64,000 bases of DNA from an uncultured bacterium (GTDB lineage Bacteria > Cyanobacteriota > Vampirovibrionia > Gastranaerophilales > Gastranaerophilaceae), in assembly GCA_900553895.1 (NCBI GenBank), contig USFB01000005.1, forward strand, positions 1 to 64,000, given 5' to 3'. Below the pieces are notes generated by a model, which made no database searches, was not told the DNA's origin, and worked only from the letters and a program-made list of their open reading frames with translations. The position numbers and the translations under genes were made by a program. Every line of letters starts with the position of its first letter. Position 1 is the first letter of the stretch. Shown in pieces: positions 24,396-33,713 of this stretch.

Positions 24396-26516
24396 ATGGC
24401 ACATATTGGAAGAGGAAATCAAAGAGAATATTTTTCTAATCAACTTTCCGGTAATGAAATTTCAGAAGGAATTAAACAGGTTGGTGAAACGTTTGCAAAT
24501 ACTTTTAACGGTGCACAAGACATTGTTAATAAAGCAAATGAAGCAAAGTTAGCAAATAATCAAGTTGATTTATCAACAGAATTCTTTAAAAAGAATACTG
24601 AAATTAATACAAAGTATCAGGGCGACCCGACAAATCCCGAAAGAGAAAAAGAATTATCAGAAGCTTTTGATGATTTAGCGAACAAATATGAAATCAATCC
24701 TCTTTGTAAAGCGCAATGGTCACAAATTAAAAATAATGTTTACAACAACTTTAAACAATACAATGTTCAGTGGCAAATAAAACAACAACAAACAAATGCT
24801 ACAAATGATTTAAAAAACGGTTATGAAAATTTAATAAATCAAGTTTCTATGCTCGGTTTGAACGGTGCAGGAATTGATGAAGTTAGATTAGTTTATAAAA
24901 ACGGTATTCAAGGTTTGAGCAATGGAACTAGTGCCGTTCTTGGCCCAGAAAAAGTTAAACAAGCTTTGAAAGGTGTAGACCATGATTGTGTGACAACTTA
25001 TATTAGCTCTTTAGCTATGAATAATCCGCTTGAAGCTCAAAGGCAAATGAAAGATAATGGTGTTTTGAATGATATCGGGCAAGCTGAAACAATTGATAAA
25101 TTAAATCAATATATTACAAAATCTTTGATGAATCAAAATAAACAAGTTGCAGTTCAAGAAATCGGTAACACTTTAAGAAATATGAACAGCAATGATGCTA
25201 AAAATATTCTTGAAGGCAGAGCAAGTCTGAATCAGGTTACTAAGTTTATTGAACAAAATAAAAAATTACCGGAAGGTAGCAAAGATTTAATTCTAGATAT
25301 TTACGGTATAAAATCAAAAACTGAATATTACTATGATAGAGATAAAAAGAAAATTACTAAAGAACCTTTTGGGGGAACGAAAGGGCGCAGTTCAAAAGTT
25401 CCTGTTGCCAAGATGAGTGCGTTAGAAAAACAACTTTGCGGTGAAAGTTTGGAAGCTGAATTGCATGATTTGATATGTTTTTCTACTGAAAATCTAAATT
25501 CGCCAGAAATGAATGTAAAGAACATCAAAAAGAATGGAACGCAAAAAGATGCTTCGTCTTTTTCAGTTGGTTATATGAAACGTATTGCATCTATGCAAGG
25601 TGCAATTGATTCTGCATATAGAGCCGGAGTAATTGATAAAACACAGAGAAATAATTACACAGACAGATACATTGCTCCTGTTACAGATTATCTTGAATCT
25701 AATCTTAAGCAATTGGATGAAGGGACTTGGAAAGGAATTGGAACAAAGCTCGGCTATGACAAAATTGCAAAACGTTTTAATACAGAAGGTTTAACAGGCG
25801 AAAGCTTAAAAACTATGCAAAGGCAAAAACTTTTTGCACAAAATTATTACCTTGATGAATTAAACAAAGTAGTATCTAAAACTCCAAATCTGAAAAGTAT
25901 TTATGATATTGAATCGTTGCCATCAAGACAGCAACAAGAAATATATAAAGTCGCAAGTGATAATGCTCTTAAACGTGCTAAAAGATGGACTGATAAACCT
26001 GAATATTTTTTTGCAAAAGAATACCCGACAATTTATTCACAACCTTATGCGTTTTTCAATAAGCAAGACGCATTAGCAGTTACAAGGACTGTTGCGGAAG
26101 CAACATATAAAAGAGCCTTTGAAGACGCAGACGGAAAATCCACACTTGATTTACAAGATTTCGCAAAAAATAAAATGATTACTGAAATCAATAATCAAGC
26201 AAAAAGAAACAGATTAAAAGCAAGCAATACTCTTGATTTGAAAGACACGGAAATGTACATCTCAAACCCTGCACCGAAAAATATAAATGAATTTTATAAG
26301 AGGGTAAAAGCATTAGGTGTTACTCCAGAACAATTTATGAAGGACGCAAGGGCAAGAGGTTTCTTAGACGTTATGAAACCTGCAACTGTTAAGCAGGCTT
26401 TAATTAATGCTCATAATACAGTAATTGGAAATAACAACTCTATGGCAGGTTATTATTACGCACTGCAACAAGCAGAACACGCAAAAGCATTGCAGGAAGC
26501 TAAAAAGAGAAAATAA
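24396..26516 (+). CDS. Internal virion protein, T7 Gp15-like position (706 aa)
   Basis: A long helical, Asn/Lys/Gln-rich protein: REYFSNQLSGNEISEGIKQV at the start and repeated Ala/Gln/Lys helices after. No enzymatic motif or membrane segment is visible. Gene order (Gp14-like, this, giant protein) parallels 14-15-16 of T7, so it is probably the middle core protein that helps carry DNA through the periplasm. Confidence 0.7.
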   Translation: MAHIGRGNQREYFSNQLSGNEISEGIKQVGETFANTFNGAQDIVNKANEAKLANNQVDLSTEFFKKNTEINTKYQGDPTNPEREKELSEAFDDLANKYEINPLCKAQWSQIKNNVYNNFKQYNVQWQIKQQQTNATNDLKNGYENLINQVSMLGLNGAGIDEVRLVYKNGIQGLSNGTSAVLGPEKVKQALKGVDHDCVTTYISSLAMNNPLEAQRQMKDNGVLNDIGQAETIDKLNQYITKSLMNQNKQVAVQEIGNTLRNMNSNDAKNILEGRASLNQVTKFIEQNKKLPEGSKDLILDIYGIKSKTEYYYDRDKKKITKEPFGGTKGRSSKVPVAKMSALEKQLCGESLEAELHDLICFSTENLNSPEMNVKNIKKNGTQKDASSFSVGYMKRIASMQGAIDSAYRAGVIDKTQRNNYTDRYIAPVTDYLESNLKQLDEGTWKGIGTKLGYDKIAKRFNTEGLTGESLKTMQRQKLFAQNYYLDELNKVVSKTPNLKSIYDIESLPSRQQQEIYKVASDNALKRAKRWTDKPEYFFAKEYPTIYSQPYAFFNKQDALAVTRTVAEATYKRAFEDADGKSTLDLQDFAKNKMITEINNQAKRNRLKASNTLDLKDTEMYISNPAPKNINEFYKRVKALGVTPEQFMKDARARGFLDVMKPATVKQALINAHNTVIGNNNSMAGYYYALQQAEHAKALQEAKKRK

Positions 26517-26527
26517 AGGAAAATGAA

Positions 26528-29500
26528 ATGGCATTATTTCAAGATGAAGAAATAACACAAGAAGAATTTAATAATCAACATTCAGAAAAAAAGGAACCTG
26601 ATATTTTTTCAAATTTAGGTTATGACGACATTATAAAAGAACGTCAGACAGTAAGACAAAAAAGAATTGATGAAGAAAGCAATTGGGTGAATAATATTGT
26701 TTCACCTGATAAAATCAACGAGTGGAAAAAACAAGGCTCAATGACCGCACTTCAAGTTTGGCATAAGAAAAATAAAAATGAACTTATGCCTTATATGGGA
26801 ACGTGGGCGCAAGGTAGCAAAAGTTTTAATATAAAAAACATTTCAGATAAGCTTCAAACAGGGCAAGTTGTAACTCCAGAAGAAAGAAAACAATTTGAAG
26901 ATTTTGTATTAGATTTAGCCGAAATACAAACACGTGGTTACTCATTCGGCGGTGGTGCTATGAATATCGGATTAGAAACAATTCCATTCATGGCAGAATT
27001 TGCACTGGGGTTATTAACAACAGGCGGAACATCTTCCTTTGGTGCTACAACATCTAGATTAAGTACTGAATTTGTTAAAAAAGGGTTAGCAAAACAAATT
27101 GGTGAAGGTATCGCAAAAACAGCATATAATGCAACAATCAATCCAAAAACTTTAGCTTTTACAGCAACAAGATTACCGCAACAGGTAAGAGCAAGAATGG
27201 GTGATATTATGCTTTCAGATTCGCTTGCGATTTCTCCTGAAGGACAAGCTATTTTAAAAGAAAGTGAAACAACTCCTGCTACCGCATTTCTTAAAGCTCT
27301 TGCACTCACAAATATTGAAGTAGGGTCTGAAATGAGCGGTGAAATTCTTGTAAGACCATTTATGCAAGCAGGTGCAAAACTGGGTAAAGTAATAGCACAA
27401 CCTGTTTTAAAAATGTTACCAAAAGGTTTTGCAGATGAGTTCGTAAAGTTAGCAGAAAATGTTACAAAGTTGCCGTTTGCAAAAGCCGTTGATACTTTGG
27501 GTTGGAATGGTATTTTAGAAGAAATGGGTGAAGAACGAGTAGGCGACCTTTTACAATTTGCTTTTAATTTGGATGGTGAGGATGGTTGGTCCTTTGAACA
27601 ATTATTAGATGCTATGTTTCCATCACTTGAACAGTTAGGGCAAGAAGCTCTTTCTTTTGGTATTGCCGGTATGGGTCTGAATTCGGTACACAATACTTTG
27701 CGTGCAATTCCTAAAATTGGTGATAAATACACAAAAGATGGTTTTCTTTTGGATGCAGGAATTTTTAGAATACAAGGATATGATTCATATTTAGATAAAA
27801 AAGTAAGAGAAACTTTGAAAGAAAAAGGTAAGAAAGATGATGAAATAGACAATGCTCTTCACTTTTCAAGTCGTGATGATAAAGTCCAATTCTTGAAAGA
27901 TGCTAAAACCGAATTTGATACGAAGAAAGAATTTGACACAAAAGAGTTTGAAAAAGATTTACAAGCGGAAGAAATTAAAGATAAAACATATCAGAAATTT
28001 TTGCAAGGTGGAGTAAGTCAAGATGTAGCGTTTGCTAATGCTACATTGTTTAAGCAATTCTTTAGAAAATTTGGCGCAGATAATAAAAAAGCATTTGATG
28101 ATTGGTATAATAAATTTGATGTGCAATACAATGCGCCTGCAGAGCAAGGTGTTGCACAATATCAGAGTGCAATGAAAAAGAGTGAGTTTAATTCTTTCGA
28201 TGATTTTTATAATGATGTTTTAGCAAATAAGCAAGCAAAAGAGAAAAAACAATTTAATTATTTATCAAAAGAAGGGTTAAATATAAGAATACCGCACGAC
28301 ACTGTTAATCACGAACAAAAGAAACACAAGCTTACATCTGATGAGTGGAACACGCTTTTGGAAAATATTGATAATATATCCAGTGCTGATATAAGTAAGC
28401 AAAAATCAAGTTATGACGGCAAGTCTATTTTATTGAAAATAAAAGCAGATAACAAAGTCTATGGGGTTGTTTTAGAAACTTTCAAGAAAAATAACCCTTT
28501 GATTTCTACTGCATTTATTGATACTGAAAAAAATATTGATAACTGGATAAAAAATGAGGGTGTTTCAAGCGGTACTAAGACCTCTTTCTTGAACATTACC
28601 CTCAATAATATTATAAAAGATGTTCAGCCAAATTTCAAGACTAAGGTGATTGGAAATACTTATTTTCAGTCAGAAAATGATGAAGTTGTTAATTCTGAGA
28701 ATGTTGTTGATTTGACAAATGAGTTTGAAAAAACTCCAACTATTGATGAAGTGAAAAATTACATCAATGAAATTATTGAAAATGGGACAAAGTTTGCAAC
28801 ATTATCGCCAAATTGGTTTGTAGATATTAAAGGTGGGAAAAGAACTACTAAAAAAATTCTTAATGCCGGAAATTATAAAAAATTAAATATTTCTCAAAAG
28901 AACAGGCATAATAAATACATTATGTCTTTAGAAAAATTACTTGCAAATGCAGAATATACCGGCGAAAAAGATAATACAAAAAAAGATAAAAAGCCTAATG
29001 TAGAAAAATATCATTATTTTAAAACTGATGTAAAAATTGGAAACAAAACATATCAGTTGATTTTTGATACGGAAGAATATAAAAATGACAATAAAAAATC
29101 AACTTCGGTCAGATACGCTAAACGTAACTTAAATAAAACCGAAGTTGATACTAATAGTATAAACGATAATGCTAATGAATTCAAGAGTGATACAGAAGAA
29201 TATAAAAATCAGCTTCCGCTGGGATACGCTAAACGTAACTTAAATGGAGCGAAAGCTGATATTAATAGTATAAGTGATAATGCTGAAAATATCAACCCTA
29301 AAACGGTACATTTATATAATATTAAGGAAATAAAAAGTCCGAAAACTTTTTATCAAGAAGAAAATACTGATGAAGAAAAAATGATTGCAGGTTTTTCTTA
29401 TTCAGAAGTAATGGAAAAATTAACTGATATTTATGAAAAGTTATCAAGCGAGGATTTAAGTAAAAATGATGAAGAAACTTTAATTACACAAAAACATATT

Positions 29501-32500
29501 TTAGAAGATGCTTTTGAGATTTCTGAACATCCTGAAAAATTCAGCAATGATGAGAAACGAACTGAAACAATGCTTAATGCTTATTACATTATGAATAATC
29601 AAGAAATCCCTAAAGATTACATTGAAGCAGAAGCAATTTCAAAGAGAACATTTGATGATTTAAAAGAAATAAGAGATAGAAAAAAAGAAGAAGCAGAAGC
29701 AAAATATTACGGTTATTTTATCGAAGGTCAAAATAAAAATATCATAACTATTATGGCTAATCATAATAGTTCTACTGCTTTGCACGAACTCGGTCACTTA
29801 TTCTTGAATGGCTTAAATGAGTTGGCTAAAGCAAATGATGAAGCACAAAAGCAACTTGACGCAGTTAATAAGTGGTTGGGATTTAGTGGTGAATATACAG
29901 TCGCACAACAAGAAAAATTTGCAAGAAGTTTTGAAGCGTATTTATACAAAGGTAAAGCTCCTAACAACAATTTAAGACAAGTATTTGAAAATTTTAAAGA
30001 ATGGTTAAAATCTGTTTATCATCAAATATCAGACTTGACCAATAAAGGTGCTGATATATCAGACGAAGTTCAAGAAATGTTTGATAATATGTTTTCCGGA
30101 GATGAATACTATCAAGAAAGAAAACAAGCAAACGAATTGCTTAAAAAAGTTAAAAACATTTCAAGAAGAACAAAATTGGAAAAAATTCCGGAAAGAGATA
30201 ATAAAACTTTATCTGAAACACAACAAAGATGTAAGCAAGTTTCTTATGAGATTTTATCAGTTGCAACAGGTAAAGATATTAATTATCTCAAAAGAATTTT
30301 TGAAACAAGCTCTAACAAAAACGGTTATGCAAGAAGACGTGAAGTAGTAGAAGAGTTGCTAGAAAATGCAGAGGATAGAATTACATCCAGTGGCGGTATG
30401 CGTGAAAATTGGAAAGAGTTTTATAACGATACTGGTGTAAGTTATGAGAATGACGAAATAGACGGTGATTTTAAGTTAGCAGAAAAAGCTCTTGATGTAG
30501 TTATCAATAAGGCTTATTTTGACCCTGAATTAAAAATAGAAAATCGTTTACAGGACGAAGCAGAGTTTTATGAAAAAGCTATTAATGATGCAGAAAGAGA
30601 ATACAAAGCTTTAATCAAAAGCTTTAAGAATGAAAATAGAAATGTTGCTTTATCTGCAATGTATGAATGGTTAGATAAATTGCCGGATGGTATTAAAGAA
30701 GATTATGAAAATAAATTTGTTTTTGATTCCGGAATTATCGAACGTAACGAAAATGTTGATAAGTTTGATAAAGTAAAAAGACAAATTTTATCAAAAGCAA
30801 TGGAATTACAAAATGATACGAGATTAGATAAAAACGAATCATATAAAAATTTGGTTGTTGAAATTATGAAGAATTTGAACTTTTTGCAACCTTCAGATAA
30901 AGCAAAATTGACAACAAATATTCTTGATGTACCTTCTACAAGTTTCTTGATGTCTTCTATAGATAATATTTTGGATATTGCAAAAACAATGGAAGATGTT
31001 AATTTCAGAAGAAATCTTGAACGAGAAATTCACAAAGAATTACAACAAACAAAGAATGTTAAAAAGAATGGTCGTACTGTTGGAAAATATGACTATAAAT
31101 CAAATAAATTATTTGAAGAATTAAGAAGATTAGACCGATTAAGCCCTGAACAAGCTCAAGAAGAACGTCTTGAGAATAAACGATTTGCAGACAAAGAAGA
31201 AAAAGGAATGTCAGCAAAAGAACGTTTGATAAACAAATTTTTGTCTTATAAAGCAGGTGGTAGAACATTTGCAAATACGGACTTAATGAAAGAGCTTTAT
31301 GACGGAATTCTAAAAATTAAGCTTGCAGGGAAAACTGCTAAATCTGAATTAGATTTAATGGAAAAACTCGATGAAACAAAAGACATTGAGGAATTAATTA
31401 ATATAGTTCAGAATAAGAAGAACGCAAATTTTGCTGTAAAATCTTACATTAATGGAATCGCAAACCTTGAATCAACATTAAATGCAATTTTTAATAAAGA
31501 TATTCAAGAAAGATATGGAGCAGAAGTTCTCTACGCGGAAACGCAATCTCAAGCTTGGCAACATGAACAAAAGCAGAAATTCGAAAAAGAAGTTGCGAAG
31601 ATTTATAATTTACCGCAATGGTGTTGGGATAAAAAGATTTTAGACCATTTGAGCAAAAAGCATAAGTTTATAGAATTCCGAAGAAAGTATAACGAAAAAG
31701 GCGAAATAATAAAAACTCGGGAAGTTGAAAGAGAGCTTACCGAGATGGATATTATTCAAGCTTACATTTGGTCCAAAAACGAAATATTGGAGAAACGTTT
31801 AAAAAATCAGTTTGGCGAAGATACTTTGTATAGTATGTTTGAACTTTTATCTAATGAAGATAAAATGCTTGCTAACCTTATGATGAATACGGCACAATCT
31901 TTTTATCCACTTGTAAATAAGGCATTTATTAACAAGTATGGTTTAGATTTGCCAAAAGTTTCCTGCTACTTCCCTTCAACTCCGGAACGTGGTTCAGAAG
32001 TTGATTTATACAATGATTATTCCAGTAAATCCTTGGGAAATGGTTTTACAAAGTCAAGAGCACAATCAGAGATTTTGCCAATGGATTTCCATAATCCCGT
32101 TACAACTTTGTATAGCCATATTGATGGTGTTGCAAAATTTGCCTTTATGTCAGACATCCTTGATAAAGTAAATTTAAGGTTCAAAGATGCTGATTTAAAA
32201 AGAGTAATTGTTAATAAGTATGGTGAAGACGCATACAGGACACTTGAACAAATTCTGATGAATGTTACCTACAAAAAAGAAGCTACCGTATTTAGCGGTA
32301 TGAATAAAGTTATGGATAACATGATTGGAAATTGGATACAAGCAAACGTTGCAGTAAAACCGATTGTTGGTTTGAAACAATTGCTTTCAGCTAACAACTA
32401 TGCGGTTGATATGCCGTATATGACGTGGCAAGCCGGATTTTTAAAAGCACTCGCAAATCCAAAAGAAACAATTGACTACATGATGAAAATTCCATATCTG

Positions 32501-33388
32501 AAAGCGAGATATGAAGGTGCTTTAACAAATGAATTTTTGAAACAAACTATTGAAAATTCCGCTTTTGCAACTTCTAAAAAGCTTAAGGACCTATGCGGAA
32601 CATTTATCAAGATGGGAGATATTGGTGCAATTATTTTTGGTGGCAAACCTTACATTGATTATTTGATAAAAGAAGAAGGATTGAGCGAAGCGGAAGGCAT
32701 CAAAAAGTTTGTTATTTCTACAAACCGTTCTCAACAATCAAGTGCGGTTTCTTCTTTGTCTAATTTACAAGTGAATATGACAAGAAGTCCGTTTGGGAAA
32801 TTGCTTATTGCTTATAAAAACTCGCCGTTACAATATATGAGGATGTGCGCTGATGCGTTAATTTCTGCGACAAACGGTGATATGACAAAAGGGCAATGTG
32901 CAAAGATGTTATTTCAATTTGCTTATTTACAACCGTTTCTTTATGCCGTTGCAACATCAGGCTCTATCTTGAGAATGTTATTTACCGGTGATGATGACGA
33001 TTTGATGAAAGATTTATCTATCAGTATTTTTAACTTGAATTCAAGCGCATTGCCACTTGTGGGTGATATATACAGATTTGCTCTTGATAAGCTTGTTTAT
33101 AAAGAAAAAAGTATGGTTCAGACAACTCCACTTTTAGGAGATATCCAAAAAGAAATTGCAAAAATTTCTAAAGAGGATGTAACCATTACGGATTACTTAA
33201 GTACATTGGCTTATCTTACTCTACAAATTGGTGTCGGATATAACACAAAAGCTATTGGAAGTATGGCTTCAGGCATTGGCGATATTGTAACCGGTGAAGT
33301 CGGACAAGGTGCTTTGAAATTGTACGGCTATACAGATTATCGGGCAAAACATATTGTAGGGAATGAAAAGAAAAAGAAAAAATCATAG
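26528..33388 (+). CDS. Giant internal virion polyvalent protein with nuclease-like and zincin metallopeptidase domains
   Basis: A 2286-residue protein with several modules. A Gly/Ala-rich N-terminal half-membrane region (about 140-220) is followed by helical linkers. Residues about 583-690 (IRIPHDTVNHEQKKHKLTSD and on) resemble PBECR-type (Barnase-EndoU-ColicinE5/RelE-like) phage nucleases. Residues about 738-860 resemble an LPD-type polyvalent-protein module. A zincin site H1086-E-L-G-H1090 occurs in STALHELGHLFLNG, followed by FARSFEAYLYKGKAP. Then come long coiled coils, and an end (about 1930-2280) resembling the LPD38-type domain. Such proteins are packaged and ejected with the DNA; it takes the place of T7 Gp16. 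Domain names are by eye and need profile searches. Confidence 0.8.
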   Translation: MALFQDEEITQEEFNNQHSEKKEPDIFSNLGYDDIIKERQTVRQKRIDEESNWVNNIVSPDKINEWKKQGSMTALQVWHKKNKNELMPYMGTWAQGSKSFNIKNISDKLQTGQVVTPEERKQFEDFVLDLAEIQTRGYSFGGGAMNIGLETIPFMAEFALGLLTTGGTSSFGATTSRLSTEFVKKGLAKQIGEGIAKTAYNATINPKTLAFTATRLPQQVRARMGDIMLSDSLAISPEGQAILKESETTPATAFLKALALTNIEVGSEMSGEILVRPFMQAGAKLGKVIAQPVLKMLPKGFADEFVKLAENVTKLPFAKAVDTLGWNGILEEMGEERVGDLLQFAFNLDGEDGWSFEQLLDAMFPSLEQLGQEALSFGIAGMGLNSVHNTLRAIPKIGDKYTKDGFLLDAGIFRIQGYDSYLDKKVRETLKEKGKKDDEIDNALHFSSRDDKVQFLKDAKTEFDTKKEFDTKEFEKDLQAEEIKDKTYQKFLQGGVSQDVAFANATLFKQFFRKFGADNKKAFDDWYNKFDVQYNAPAEQGVAQYQSAMKKSEFNSFDDFYNDVLANKQAKEKKQFNYLSKEGLNIRIPHDTVNHEQKKHKLTSDEWNTLLENIDNISSADISKQKSSYDGKSILLKIKADNKVYGVVLETFKKNNPLISTAFIDTEKNIDNWIKNEGVSSGTKTSFLNITLNNIIKDVQPNFKTKVIGNTYFQSENDEVVNSENVVDLTNEFEKTPTIDEVKNYINEIIENGTKFATLSPNWFVDIKGGKRTTKKILNAGNYKKLNISQKNRHNKYIMSLEKLLANAEYTGEKDNTKKDKKPNVEKYHYFKTDVKIGNKTYQLIFDTEEYKNDNKKSTSVRYAKRNLNKTEVDTNSINDNANEFKSDTEEYKNQLPLGYAKRNLNGAKADINSISDNAENINPKTVHLYNIKEIKSPKTFYQEENTDEEKMIAGFSYSEVMEKLTDIYEKLSSEDLSKNDEETLITQKHILEDAFEISEHPEKFSNDEKRTETMLNAYYIMNNQEIPKDYIEAEAISKRTFDDLKEIRDRKKEEAEAKYYGYFIEGQNKNIITIMANHNSSTALHELGHLFLNGLNELAKANDEAQKQLDAVNKWLGFSGEYTVAQQEKFARSFEAYLYKGKAPNNNLRQVFENFKEWLKSVYHQISDLTNKGADISDEVQEMFDNMFSGDEYYQERKQANELLKKVKNISRRTKLEKIPERDNKTLSETQQRCKQVSYEILSVATGKDINYLKRIFETSSNKNGYARRREVVEELLENAEDRITSSGGMRENWKEFYNDTGVSYENDEIDGDFKLAEKALDVVINKAYFDPELKIENRLQDEAEFYEKAINDAEREYKALIKSFKNENRNVALSAMYEWLDKLPDGIKEDYENKFVFDSGIIERNENVDKFDKVKRQILSKAMELQNDTRLDKNESYKNLVVEIMKNLNFLQPSDKAKLTTNILDVPSTSFLMSSIDNILDIAKTMEDVNFRRNLEREIHKELQQTKNVKKNGRTVGKYDYKSNKLFEELRRLDRLSPEQAQEERLENKRFADKEEKGMSAKERLINKFLSYKAGGRTFANTDLMKELYDGILKIKLAGKTAKSELDLMEKLDETKDIEELINIVQNKKNANFAVKSYINGIANLESTLNAIFNKDIQERYGAEVLYAETQSQAWQHEQKQKFEKEVAKIYNLPQWCWDKKILDHLSKKHKFIEFRRKYNEKGEIIKTREVERELTEMDIIQAYIWSKNEILEKRLKNQFGEDTLYSMFELLSNEDKMLANLMMNTAQSFYPLVNKAFINKYGLDLPKVSCYFPSTPERGSEVDLYNDYSSKSLGNGFTKSRAQSEILPMDFHNPVTTLYSHIDGVAKFAFMSDILDKVNLRFKDADLKRVIVNKYGEDAYRTLEQILMNVTYKKEATVFSGMNKVMDNMIGNWIQANVAVKPIVGLKQLLSANNYAVDMPYMTWQAGFLKALANPKETIDYMMKIPYLKARYEGALTNEFLKQTIENSAFATSKKLKDLCGTFIKMGDIGAIIFGGKPYIDYLIKEEGLSEAEGIKKFVISTNRSQQSSAVSSLSNLQVNMTRSPFGKLLIAYKNSPLQYMRMCADALISATNGDMTKGQCAKMLFQFAYLQPFLYAVATSGSILRMLFTGDDDDLMKDLSISIFNLNSSALPLVGDIYRFALDKLVYKEKSMVQTTPLLGDIQKEIAKISKEDVTITDYLSTLAYLTLQIGVGYNTKAIGSMASGIGDIVTGEVGQGALKLYGYTDYRAKHIVGNEKKKKKS
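29066..29299 (+). repeat. Tandem duplication inside the giant virion protein gene
   Basis: Unit 1 (29066-29188, 123 bp) and unit 2 (29189-29299, 111 bp) both begin GATACxGAAGAATATAAAAA and share GATACGCTAAACGTAACTTA. The shorter unit lacks 12 bases. They encode DTEEYKN ... YAKRNLN ... NSI.DNA twice. The copies are in frame and lie in a linker between the LPD-like module and the protease. Confidence 0.8.
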
Positions 33389-33511
33389 ACAAACATTGAA
33401 AATTATAATATGATAAAATCGCAGATATTTTCTGCTGTGGGTAAATATCCTACAACTTACTACCCTCCAACACACGAATAGTGAAGAAAATGGTTGGAAA
33501 GGAGGTAAGCC

Positions 33512-33598
33512 ATGAAGTTATTATTGGAAACAATAATAAAAGCCCTAGTTATACTAGAGCTTTTAGCTAAATTAATTTTAGCACTTCTAACATTGTAG
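33512..33598 (+). CDS. Very small hydrophobic peptide (28 aa), toxin- or holin-like
   Basis: Twenty-eight codons with a near-perfect ribosome site (AAAGGAGGTAAGCC before ATG). The product is MKLLLETIIKALVILELLAK plus LILALLTL, a single amphipathic/hydrophobic helix. It lies in a 325-bp gap between the giant virion gene and the tail fibre and runs into a large RNA hairpin. This layout resembles type I toxin or small holin-like toxin loci. No antisense promoter was identified. Confidence 0.5.
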   Translation: MKLLLETIIKALVILELLAKLILALLTL

Positions 33599-33649
33599 GT
33601 GTGAAGTAGAACTCTAAGAAACTAGCCCTTTCTTAGGGTTCTCCCTACA
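33594..33649. terminator. Large nested RNA hairpin after the small hydrophobic ORF
   Basis: An inner stem of 13 pairs with one G-T wobble joins 33609-33621 (GAACTCTAAGAAA) to 33629-33641 (TTTCTTAGGGTTC). An outer 6-bp stem pairs TGTAGG (33594-33599), which includes the ORF's stop codon, with CCTACA (33644-33649). There is no clean T-tract directly after, only a T/A-rich stretch from 33651. It could be a terminator, a stability element or part of an antisense RNA. Confidence 0.55.
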
Positions 33650-33713
33650 TGCTTATTATTTATTATTTTCCTGTGTTTGTCAAGTCATGCTAATAAATTT
33701 AAAGGAGTGATAA

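Noticed and set aside
26938..27852. A 304-codon open frame on the minus strand inside the giant virion gene
   Set aside because: Ser/Pro/Asn-rich composition, no ribosome site and no recognisable domain; it is the antisense of a Gly/Ala-rich coding region whose plus-strand frame is clearly real.
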